DNA from: an uncultured Ruminococcus sp.
Lineage (GTDB): Bacteria; Bacillota; Clostridia; Oscillospirales; Ruminococcaceae
Direction of reading: 5' to 3'
Length of the DNA stretch: 5,824 nt
NCBI GenBank assembly: GCA_910584195.1
Contig: CAJTYV010000087.1
Coordinates: 1 to 5,824 of the forward strand
Below the pieces are notes generated by a model. That model was not told where the DNA came from, made no database searches, and was given only the letters and a program-made list of their open reading frames with translations. The translations under genes were made by a program, and so were the position numbers. Positions 1 to 5,560 of the stretch are shown here, piece by piece (the first letter of the stretch is position 1; each line of letters begins with the position of its first letter).

Positions 1-38
1 CATGGAGCTGACGTGTACTAATAGGCCGAGGGCTTACC
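1..38 (+). rRNA. 23S ribosomal RNA, 3' end only
   Basis: The first bases match the conserved 3' tail of bacterial 23S rRNA: the GAGCTGAC block, then TACTAATAGG, then CGAGGGCTTACC. The mature 3' end is normally just after the GGCTTAACC-like block, so I place it near base 38, give or take a few. The gene body lies upstream of the window. The long reading frame across this area is an artefact of reading stable RNA as protein. Confidence 0.93.
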
Positions 39-170
39 CATCGGGAGGCTTGGTATGGTGGCTGTGGGTTGGGGTTTCAAGTGGAATGGTATTCGGTTTT
101 GAGGGTATGTCCAGGGCAGCCAGGGGTGCGGGGCAGGGGCCCTTGCAGGCACCATATGGCGTCAGAATAG
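39..170 (+). other. rRNA operon spacer between 23S and tRNA-Asn
   Basis: This G-rich spacer contains a TTCGGTTTTGAGGGTA stretch (about 92-107), a type of sequence common just after clostridial 23S genes and likely part of the processing stalk that pairs with the 23S 5' flank. A GC-rich self-complementary run lies at about 142-155. I looked for a 5S rRNA gene (a CCCGTTCCCATTCCGAAC-like core) and see none. Transcription presumably reads through from the rRNA genes into the tRNA. Confidence 0.6.
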
Positions 171-242
171 TCCTCGATAGCTCAATGGTAGAGCACGCGG
201 CTGTTAACCGCGGGGTTGTAGGTTCGAGCCCTACTCGGGGAG
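171..242 (+). tRNA. tRNA-Asn (anticodon GTT)
   Basis: A full cloverleaf can be drawn. The acceptor stem pairs 171-177 with 235-241, with one G-T wobble. The D stem pairs 180-183 with 191-194. The anticodon stem pairs 196-200 with 208-212 around the loop CTGTTAA, giving anticodon GTT at 203-205. The T stem pairs 218-222 with 230-234 around TTCGAGC. Base 242 is the G discriminator expected for tRNA-Asn. The CCA end is not encoded, as is common in Firmicutes, so it must be added after transcription. The gene is the last of the rRNA operon and is followed at once by a terminator. Confidence 0.97.
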
Positions 243-244
243 CG

Positions 245-287
245 AAAAAAGCTTGTAAACATCGGTGTTTGCAGGCTTTTGTGTTTT
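245..287 (+). terminator. Intrinsic terminator of the rRNA/tRNA operon
   Basis: Arms 251-261 and 266-276 pair over 11 bp, including two G-T wobbles, around a TCGG tetraloop. An A-run precedes the stem (245-250) and TTTTGTGTTTT follows it (277-287). It starts a few bases after the tRNA-Asn discriminator, so it ends the stable RNA operon and insulates the defence unit downstream. Confidence 0.88.
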
Positions 288-382
288 AGAAATTGCGGTA
301 AACAGTTTATTGGTATGTAAAACATGCCTTGAGTGTTAACCGATTAATTATATCAGATTAGTTTCAATGAAAGCTTACATTG

Positions 383-399
383 ACAAAATAGAATTTTGT
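383..399. promoter_or_regulatory. Perfect inverted repeat next to the promoter (candidate operator)
   Basis: ACAAAAT (383-389) and ATTTTGT (393-399) form a perfect 7-bp dyad with the 3-base centre AGA. It ends three bases before the -35 box at 403, a usual place for a repressor or activator site. No T-run follows, so it is unlikely to be a terminator. That a protein binds here is inference; no regulator gene is encoded beside it. Confidence 0.4.
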
Positions 400-402
400 A
401 TC

Positions 403-431
403 TTGACATATTTAGTAGAAAACTGTATATT
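403..431 (+). promoter_or_regulatory. Sigma-A-type promoter of the leader RNA and defence operon
   Basis: A perfect -35 box TTGACA (403-408) is followed after 17 bases by TATATT (426-431). Transcription would start near 437-439. This is the only strong promoter I see between the tRNA terminator and the first defence gene, so the operon is likely expressed through the leader and terminator that follow. A second TTGACA at 380-385 has no -10 box at a usable distance. Confidence 0.8.
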
Positions 432-437
432 ATAAAT

Positions 438-604
438 AGAGAATAGGTCTTGAGCCTATTTTGAACGCAGAAGCGGAAGGTTGTTTCAAGGTGCAGTGTT
501 CCGTGGAGTTCTTGGAGGGTTGGGCAGTTTCCACAACTTGAAGTAGACTATTAGTCGAAAGAAAATGCCAAAAAAGTGCTTCGGGTTTTCCGGAGCATTT
601 TTTC
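438..604 (+). ncRNA. Structured leader RNA or free-standing small RNA of about 165 nt
   Basis: The segment has its own promoter and ends at an intrinsic terminator, with no convincing reading frame inside. The ends can pair: 442-446 and 448-450 with 545-552 (8 bp, G447 bulged). Inside, 485-490 pairs with 537-542 and 503-508 pairs with 529-534, and a small CGC/GCG hairpin lies at 466-475. Competing local hairpins exist: 442-447 with 455-460, and 546-549 with 553-556. Bases 561-568 can also pair with 595-602 and so mask the 3' arm of the terminator. This layout fits an attenuation leader for the genes starting at 656. A small RNA is the alternative; 6S RNA has a similar outline, but this is short for one. 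I recognise no known riboswitch core. Confidence 0.55.
569..603 (+). terminator. Intrinsic terminator at the end of the leader RNA
   Basis: Arms 577-584 and 590-597 pair over 8 bp, with one G-T wobble, around a GTTTT loop. An A-run precedes the stem (570-575) and six T follow (598-603). It lies about 50 bases before the start codon of the first defence gene, and no clear second promoter lies between, so complete termination here would silence the operon. Confidence 0.85.
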
Positions 605-655
605 TACCTTAAGATTATTCAGTTTTGCAAAGTATGACAGATGAGTAGGATATAT

Positions 656-1237
656 ATGGTGGATAAGCTGAAAGCAAGTGCAATTGCATTTGAAAGGTTA
701 TTAAAATATGAATATGAAATTGTAGCGGGTAGTAAAAAAACCTTGTTGGAAATGACATTATTTTTTGAGAGAGAACACTTTATGCATTTAATCGGTCTGC
801 ATAAACTGACAGATTTACAAATACAGAGATTTAGAAAAGAACAGATGTACGACATGGTAATGCGGGATGAGTTAACTTACGATTACATAGAAAAGAGTGT
901 ATTTTTTTCAGAGATCAAGGAAAGAATCGAATTATTTCCGATATTGGAAACGGCGCTGGATAGTAATGAATTGTTAATAAAGTATAAGCATGGGGTTGCG
1001 CGGGGAACAGTTATAAGGGCATCTTATATCATTATATACAATTATGGAGATGTTACTATTCATTATTTTGTAGATCAAGACGAGAAGACCAATCGGTATT
1101 TTGGAAAATCTTTTTTTGGACGAAGTGATGACAAATTTTTACGAAATCAGCAGACGTTTAAGGTGCTGAAATTGACAAAGTATGATAAAGAGGAAAATAG
1201 CAGAATCATACTTAAGAACAAAAGAATCAAAGTGTAA
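656..1237 (+). CDS. PBECR4-like domain protein (candidate RNase-fold toxin or effector)
   Basis: A 193-residue soluble protein with no signal peptide or membrane segment. The pattern of an N-terminal helix, EIVAG near 21-25, the block HFMHLIGLHKLTD (41-53) and a C-terminal SFFGRSDDKFLRNQ block (152-165) ending in a FKVLK strand resembles the PBECR4 family. That family is a predicted member of the barnase/EndoU/colicin E5-D/RelE nuclease fold and is seen in phage and mobile elements. The His residues of the first block and the Arg residues of the second are candidate active-site residues (inference). I prefer ATG 656 because AGGA lies 5 bases upstream; ATG 641, five codons earlier, has no ribosome binding site. 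It is the first gene after the leader terminator and is followed 33 bases later by the SIR2 gene. The family call comes from memory of the motif pattern and needs a profile search. Confidence 0.6.
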   Translation: MVDKLKASAIAFERLLKYEYEIVAGSKKTLLEMTLFFEREHFMHLIGLHKLTDLQIQRFRKEQMYDMVMRDELTYDYIEKSVFFSEIKERIELFPILETALDSNELLIKYKHGVARGTVIRASYIIIYNYGDVTIHYFVDQDEKTNRYFGKSFFGRSDDKFLRNQQTFKVLKLTKYDKEENSRIILKNKRIKV

Positions 1238-1253
1238 CACTAAAGATAAATAT

Positions 1254-1260
1254 AGGGGAG
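1254..1260 (+). promoter_or_regulatory. Ribosome binding site of the SIR2 gene
   Basis: AGGGGAG lies 10 bases before ATG 1271, 4 before TTG 1265 and 16 before ATG 1277. I take ATG 1271 as the most likely start; TTG 1265 is too close and ATG 1277 rather far. Confidence 0.55.
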
Positions 1261-1270
1261 TGAATTGATT

Positions 1271-2542
1271 ATGATTATGTTTGACCCATCAGAATACATA
1301 AAAGGATTGCAACAACTACTAATCTCGGATAAAAAGAAGATTGGGTTTCTTTGCGGAGCTGGAACATCGCTTGCAAAGAAAAATAAGAATTCCCTAAATG
1401 TCCCCGCTATAGGTGCGATGACAGAGAGTGTGATACAGGATTTATGTAAAAAGGAAAAGTATCAAAAGGCAGTATTAGAAATTAAACAAGAGATTATAGA
1501 GCGATATGGAGAAGCGGGGTTTCATATTGAATCGCTGTTGTCTAATGTGGAGGAAAAGAAAGAAATTATTGGGAAAGGTATTTTAAATGGATTAAATGAG
1601 AATGATTTTGCTGCTTTATCTCAGGAAATTCAGCGTTTAATTCATGATATAGTAAGTGTTCATCTTAAAATAGATAAGGATGCTTATAATAATATGGTGC
1701 ATTGTGATTTTGCACAATGGATTGCCCAGGCAGAACGTAAAAATGCTGTTGAGATATTTACAACAAATTACGATTATCTGTTTGAGATAGGCCTGGAGCA
1801 TAATAACGTCCCATATTATGATGGCTTCTCAGGTACATATAATCCATTTTTTTATTCCCATTCAGTGGATGACTTCAATTATTTGCCGCAACAGACCAAA
1901 CTATGGAAAATACATGGCTCTCTCGGTTGGAGTGTTGGAGAGGATGGGAAAATAATTAGAAATGCGCTATGCGAAAATAGTGGGGAACATAATAATGATA
2001 TACTGATTTATCCTTCCATATCCAAATATGAACATTCGAAAAAAATGCCATATACGGCTTTAATGGATAGGCTATGTAATTTTCTCAGACAAGAGGATAC
2101 AGTATTGTTTGTGTGCGGGTATTCTTTTGGGGATGATCATATTAATGAAAGAATTCTGGCGGGGCTGAGAAATGGGATTACGTCTCATGTATATGTCCTT
2201 TTTTATGATAAGGCGTGGAAAGGGAACATCCCGTACTATACATTGAATGAATGCTCCAAAATGGCACAGATTGCGCTCTCTAATCCGAGGATCAGTGTTT
2301 TTGGGTGTCGTAATGCTGTCATTGGTGGAAAATATGGAGAGTGGAAGCTAAAACGTGAGCCGGATAAAAATGATGACATAAACATATCATTATATTTTGA
2401 TGAAGATGCTCCTGAAAACGTTAGTATGTCTTTAAAAGAGGAACAAAAAGGAAATGAAGAATGGACGGGAAGGGGAAATTTAAAAATAACTGACTTTGCT
2501 AAGTTGGTTGTTTTCTTACAATCGATGATAGTGAACAACTAA
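1271..2542 (+). CDS. SIR2-family NAD-binding protein, probable NADase of a SIR2-HerA defence system
   Basis: A 423-residue protein with SIR2-fold landmarks in order: FLCGAGTS (26-33, NAD-binding loop), TTNYD (164-168, with the Asn typical of SIR2 catalytic sites), KIHGSLGW (213-220, with the catalytic-type His 215) and CGYSFGDDHIN (282-292, C-terminal part of the NAD site). In SIR2 anti-phage proteins these residues hydrolyse NAD+, starving the infected cell; NAD-consuming defence is established for SIR2-HerA pairs, where SIR2 and HerA assemble together. The tail from about 365 is acidic and charged, with no domain I recognise. The next long gene encodes HerA, which supports the assignment. 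Oddly, the same reading frame stays open for 28 protein-like codons after the TAA stop (listed separately), so the gene may be truncated or the family may usually be longer. Confidence 0.92.
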   Translation: MIMFDPSEYIKGLQQLLISDKKKIGFLCGAGTSLAKKNKNSLNVPAIGAMTESVIQDLCKKEKYQKAVLEIKQEIIERYGEAGFHIESLLSNVEEKKEIIGKGILNGLNENDFAALSQEIQRLIHDIVSVHLKIDKDAYNNMVHCDFAQWIAQAERKNAVEIFTTNYDYLFEIGLEHNNVPYYDGFSGTYNPFFYSHSVDDFNYLPQQTKLWKIHGSLGWSVGEDGKIIRNALCENSGEHNNDILIYPSISKYEHSKKMPYTALMDRLCNFLRQEDTVLFVCGYSFGDDHINERILAGLRNGITSHVYVLFYDKAWKGNIPYYTLNECSKMAQIALSNPRISVFGCRNAVIGGKYGEWKLKREPDKNDDINISLYFDEDAPENVSMSLKEEQKGNEEWTGRGNLKITDFAKLVVFLQSMIVNN

Positions 2543-2629
2543 AAAGTTCCTATAGAATATAATGAGGATGAAAAGAAAAGGTTGGCTTTTATAATTTTAA
2601 AGTGTTTGCAAGAGGAATATAGAAAGTGA
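2543..2629 (+). other. In-frame continuation of the SIR2 reading frame beyond its stop
   Basis: Directly after the SIR2 TAA (2540-2542), the same frame runs 28 codons to a TGA at 2627-2629. It encodes a helix-like, charged peptide that includes DEKKRLAFIILK and ends in QEEYRK. The last residues before the stop (KLVVFLQSMIVNN) join it naturally. If the stop is a nonsense change, the true protein would be about 452 residues and the gap to HerA would shrink from 121 to 34 bases, a more ordinary operon spacing. Chance openness of 28 codons is quite possible in AT-rich DNA, so this is a candidate only. Confidence 0.35.
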
Positions 2630-2663
2630 TATCTGTTAATATGAATGCGGGGTATGAGAAAGG

Positions 2664-4484
2664 ATGGATGCACGAACAAGAATTGGTAGAGTTCTAAGTG
2701 TGAATGGCAATGCTGTCAGTATCAAGTTGCAAGATTCCGTGAAATCTAATATGCCAATAATAGATGGAATAGTTTATCGGCTTGGCCAGATAGGTTCTTT
2801 TCTAAAAATACCACTTGGATATGCTAACTTGTATGGTATAGTGACACAGACTGGAGCTTCAGCTATTCCAGATAAATATGTTGAAATTTATGAGTTGGAT
2901 CCAGGCAGTATGCAAAATCAGCAATGGTTGAGCATGGTTCTCGTGGGAGAGCAACAGGGCAAAAGATTCACTCGGGGGATTTCACAATCTCCTACAACAG
3001 GTGATACAGTACATTTGGTAACAAATGATGACTTGAATGTTATTTATGGAGATTATAATATACAGAATACGATTGATGTAGGAAATATAAGTATATCAAG
3101 CAGTTTAGAAGCCAGACTTGATATAAATAAGATGATTTCACGTCATGCGTGTATTTTAGGGTCTACTGGAAGTGGAAAATCTAATGCTGTCGGAGTGATT
3201 TTGGGAGCTATTGGGCAAAAAGATTTTCCAAATTCCCGGATATTACTTATTGACCCACATGGTGAATATAATAGTGTATTTAGACATAGCTCAGTGGTGT
3301 TTAAGACGCATGCGAATGCAGATGCGGGTGAGAATGAATTATATATTCCATTTTGGGCTTTGCCGTTCAATGAGTTGATGAGTATTTTGGGCGGCTCTTT
3401 GTCGGATGTGAATAAAGAGTATATACGGTCAAAAATTGTAGAAGAAAAAAAGAAATGCGTTGAGAAACTTCAATTGGAAATTGAGCGGGAATTTGTAACA
3501 GCTGACTCTCCAGTTCCGTTTAGCATAAAAAAATTGTGGTATGAATTAGACGATTTTGAGAGACAGACATTTGATAAGCCTAGAGATGTCAATACATTGA
3601 TGAGAAGAACCGAGGAAGGTGATCCGGAAAAGCTGATATCAAATAAATATCCGCCAGCTTCTGTAGGCGGTGGAAGCCCATTTTTAAACTTTCAGGCAAA
3701 AGGTATTTTAGGTTTTTTAGACAATATGCGATCTAAGATGAAGGATTCACGATATAAGTTTCTGTTTGAGCCAGGAGACTATTCTCCTGATTTAGAAGGG
3801 AGAACCAAAAAAGGATTAAATGATCTTTTAAAATTGTGGCTTGGAAATGCAGGAAAGATTACAATTCTTGATTTTTCAGATATACCGAGTGAAATTATGG
3901 TTTCCACATCGGGAACACTGCTGAGTATTGTATATGATGCGTTATTTTGGGGACAGAACTTACCCATTGGCGGGAAACAACAGCCTCTCTTAGTGGTTTT
4001 GGAAGAGGCACATAATTATTTAAAATCGGAAGAGTTAAATATTGCTTCAAGAACTGTTCAAAAAATTGCAAAGGAGGGGAGGAAATATGGAGTAGGCTTG
4101 TTGCTGGTGTCTCAAAGGCCTTCAGAGTTGGATGAAACTGTATTAAGCCAATGTGGAACTATGATAGCGCTAAGAATGAACAATTCGAGGGATAGGGCGC
4201 ATGTTCAAAGTGCTATACAAGACGAACTGCATAATATAGTGGATTCGCTGTCAGGATTGCGCACGGGAGAGGCAATTATAACTGGTGAAGGAGTTAAGAT
4301 ACCTTCGAGAATACAATTTTATAGACTTGAAAATGCTGTAAAAAGTTCTGATCCAGATGTGGCATGTTGTTGGAAGAAGCAGCCGAATAGTGATCAGGTA
4401 CAATATGACAAATTGGTAGCTCTGTGGCAAAACCAAAGCTTTTTTGAAAGGAAGAAAGGGGAAGGCGATGAACAACAACATTAA
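2664..4484 (+). CDS. herA: HerA-family hexameric ATPase/translocase, partner of SIR2
   Basis: A 606-residue protein. The N-terminal part (about 5-130, starting IGRVLSVNGNAVSI) looks like the HAS beta-barrel found in HerA proteins. The RecA-like motor follows: Walker A GSTGSGKSN (166-174), the HerA-typical IDPHGEY (196-202), Walker B LLVVLEEAH (442-450, with the acidic pair E447-E448), then EGRKYGVG (471-478, with a likely arginine finger) and VSQRPSEL (482-489, sensor region). The insert at about 250-390 is charged and probably helical. HerA proteins form hexameric rings; in SIR2-HerA defence the ring docks on SIR2 and supports its NADase activity. ATG 2664 is the only start: an in-frame TGA lies at 2655-2657. 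A GCGGGG run about 11 bases upstream is a weak ribosome binding site, so translation may partly depend on coupling. The 3' end overlaps the KTSC gene by 17 bases. Confidence 0.93.
   Translation: MDARTRIGRVLSVNGNAVSIKLQDSVKSNMPIIDGIVYRLGQIGSFLKIPLGYANLYGIVTQTGASAIPDKYVEIYELDPGSMQNQQWLSMVLVGEQQGKRFTRGISQSPTTGDTVHLVTNDDLNVIYGDYNIQNTIDVGNISISSSLEARLDINKMISRHACILGSTGSGKSNAVGVILGAIGQKDFPNSRILLIDPHGEYNSVFRHSSVVFKTHANADAGENELYIPFWALPFNELMSILGGSLSDVNKEYIRSKIVEEKKKCVEKLQLEIEREFVTADSPVPFSIKKLWYELDDFERQTFDKPRDVNTLMRRTEEGDPEKLISNKYPPASVGGGSPFLNFQAKGILGFLDNMRSKMKDSRYKFLFEPGDYSPDLEGRTKKGLNDLLKLWLGNAGKITILDFSDIPSEIMVSTSGTLLSIVYDALFWGQNLPIGGKQQPLLVVLEEAHNYLKSEELNIASRTVQKIAKEGRKYGVGLLLVSQRPSELDETVLSQCGTMIALRMNNSRDRAHVQSAIQDELHNIVDSLSGLRTGEAIITGEGVKIPSRIQFYRLENAVKSSDPDVACCWKKQPNSDQVQYDKLVALWQNQSFFERKKGEGDEQQH
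4458..4465 (+). promoter_or_regulatory. Ribosome binding site of the KTSC gene inside herA
   Basis: GGGGAAGG lies two bases before ATG 4468 at its 3' end, with the GGGG core 6 bases away. It is embedded in the last HerA codons and decides the KTSC start in favour of 4468 over 4444. Confidence 0.5.
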
Positions 4485-4692
4485 GATGATAAAAGTAGAT
4501 TCTTCGAATGTTGATGAAGTTGGATATGATGAAGCGGAACAGGTGTTATATGTTCGTTTCTTGACAGGTGCGTTATATATTTATAAAGGAGTGAGCGTAT
4601 ATGAATTTGAGGGATTATGTTCGGCTCCTTCGGTTGGATCCTATCTTCACAGAAACATCAGAAATAATTATCCTTATGAAAGGATAGAATGA
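4468..4692 (+). CDS. KTSC-domain small protein
   Basis: A 74-residue protein made of a single KTSC domain (named for the C-terminal domain of some lysyl-tRNA synthetases). Visible marks are VDSSNVDEVGYD (10-21), the central YxY motif in LYIYKGV (36-42) and the C-terminal SAPSVGSYLHRNIRNNYPYERI (52-73), all typical of the family. Its function is not established; RNA binding has been suggested for the domain. ATG 4468 is chosen because GGGGAAGG lies just upstream at 4458-4465 and the first residues of the domain follow soon after; ATG 4444 would only add eight basic residues. The start lies inside the HerA gene, overlapping it by 17 bases, which points to coupled translation and a joint role with the ATPase. 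No clear terminator follows. Confidence 0.85.
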   Translation: MNNNIKMIKVDSSNVDEVGYDEAEQVLYVRFLTGALYIYKGVSVYEFEGLCSAPSVGSYLHRNIRNNYPYERIE

Positions 4693-4764
4693 TTCTGTTA
4701 ATATTAGGTATTTCAGCAAACTGTCAGGCAAAAGAATTGCTTTTAGTTTTTATATACAAACATG

Positions 4765-4794
4765 TTGCGGCAAAGGGGAGATTCCATGTATAAT
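4765..4794 (+). promoter_or_regulatory. Probable promoter of the recombinase remnant
   Basis: A perfect -10 box TATAAT (4789-4794) is preceded by TTGCGG (4765-4770) with an 18-base spacer. The start would be near 4801, giving a leader of about 73 bases to ATG 4874. The -35 is weak. The same stretch holds a 12-codon frame (ATG 4786 to TAA 4824) preceded by GGGGAG. That frame overlaps the -10, so it could only be translated from an upstream promoter. Confidence 0.5.
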
Positions 4795-4860
4795 GAAAGC
4801 AAGGAGGCCTTGATAACAGAATAAAATCAGACGTGGAATTCCGTACATTTATTTTAGTAT

Positions 4861-4865
4861 GGAGG
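4861..4865 (+). promoter_or_regulatory. Ribosome binding site of the recombinase
   Basis: GGAGG lies 8 bases before ATG 4874. The in-frame ATG at 4859 would put this site inside the gene and has no ribosome binding site of its own, so 4874 is the start. Confidence 0.75.
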
Positions 4866-4873
4866 AACGCGTT

Positions 4874-5479
4874 ATGAAACGGGTTTATTGTCTTTATAGA
4901 GTATCAACCAAAAAACAGGTGGACAGAAGCGAAAAGAATGAGAGCGACATTCCCATGCAGAGGGACTGGAAGATTTTAAAGGAATATTCCGAGAAGGGGG
5001 TGTCCGGCTACAAGGTGTCGGCACAGGACCGTGACGCCATCCAGGAGCTGAAGGAGGCCGCCCTGAAAGGAGAATTCGATATCCTCCTGGTTTTCATGTT
5101 TGACCGCATCGGCAGGATTGATGACGAGATGCCTTTTGTGGTGGAGTGGTTCGCAAGGCATGGCATTGAGGTGTTGAGCACCCAGGAGGGGCAGCAGAGG
5201 TTTGACAACCATGTGGATAAGCTGACTAACTACCTGCGGTTCTGGCAGGCATCGGGGGAGAGTGAGAAGACCTCCATCCGGATCAGGAACAAGATGCAGC
5301 AGATGGCCTCTACCGGGCTTTACACGGGTGGCCCTGTGAAGTTCGGATACCGCCTGGTGGAAAGCGGGACGGTGAACAGGAAGGGGCAGCCGGTCAAAAG
5401 GTATGAGATTGACCCGGCGGAGCGGGAAGTCCTGCAGTTGATTGACGATATGACGGTGCATAATGCTCATGTACGGTAA
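4874..5479 (+). pseudogene. Large serine recombinase, 3'-truncated remnant
   Basis: The reading frame encodes 201 residues. It begins MKRVYCLYRVSTKKQ with the nucleophile Ser 11, continues through the resolvase catalytic domain (MQRDW near 29-33, KGVSGYKVS near 41-49, FMFDRIGR near 73-80, and GESEKTSIRIRNKM near 134-147 on the linker helix), and enters the start of the recombinase DNA-binding domain (GGPVKFGYRL, then a RYEIDPAEREVLQLIDDMTV block). Large serine recombinases of integrative elements are usually about 450-600 residues, so the zinc-ribbon, coiled-coil and most of the DNA-binding region are missing. Homology seems to stop around 5455-5460, where the sequence turns AT-rich and the frame ends soon after. 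The gene is visibly more GC-rich than the defence operon, a sign of separate origin. The fragment could still bind or dimerise, but attachment-site recombination is unlikely. Confidence 0.8.
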
Positions 5480-5560
5480 AGAAGCAAGCAACCGAAAATA
5501 AGAGATAGACCGCCAGTGCCACATTATTCCGAACCAAAGAAATCAAAGACCAAAAGACAA
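5480..5560. other. Non-coding junction after the recombinase remnant
   Basis: An A-rich stretch between the broken recombinase and the inverted repeat. I see no gene, ribosome binding site or terminator here. Together with the rest of 5480-5824 it makes a gene-free region of about 345 bases whose contents are listed separately. Minus-strand reading frames across it lack start signals and cut through the inverted repeat. Confidence 0.5.

Noticed and set aside
2..289. 95-residue plus-strand reading frame
   Set aside because: It runs through the 23S tail, spacer, tRNA-Asn and terminator; it is stable RNA read as protein.
380..385. First TTGACA as a separate promoter
   Set aside because: The -10 position 17 bases downstream falls on the second TTGACA, with no TATAAT-like box.
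619..855. Minus-strand reading frame opposite the PBECR4-like gene
   Set aside because: Shadow of the gene on the other strand, with a Cys/Ser/Leu-rich product typical of antisense frames and no ribosome binding site.
2633..4704. 11-base direct repeat TCTGTTAATAT at 2633-2643 and 4694-4704, flanking herA-KTSC
   Set aside because: Its position just after two TGA codons is curious, but several 11-base repeats are expected by chance in a window this size, especially with AT-rich sequence.
4730..4749. Possible terminator after KTSC (AAAAG/CTTTT with a T-rich tail)
   Set aside because: Only a 5-bp AT-rich stem, too weak to call an intrinsic terminator.
4976..5524. 182-residue and nested 66-residue minus-strand frames over the recombinase
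   Set aside because: Antisense shadows created by the GC-rich recombinase codons; the plus-strand frame has the clear catalytic motifs.
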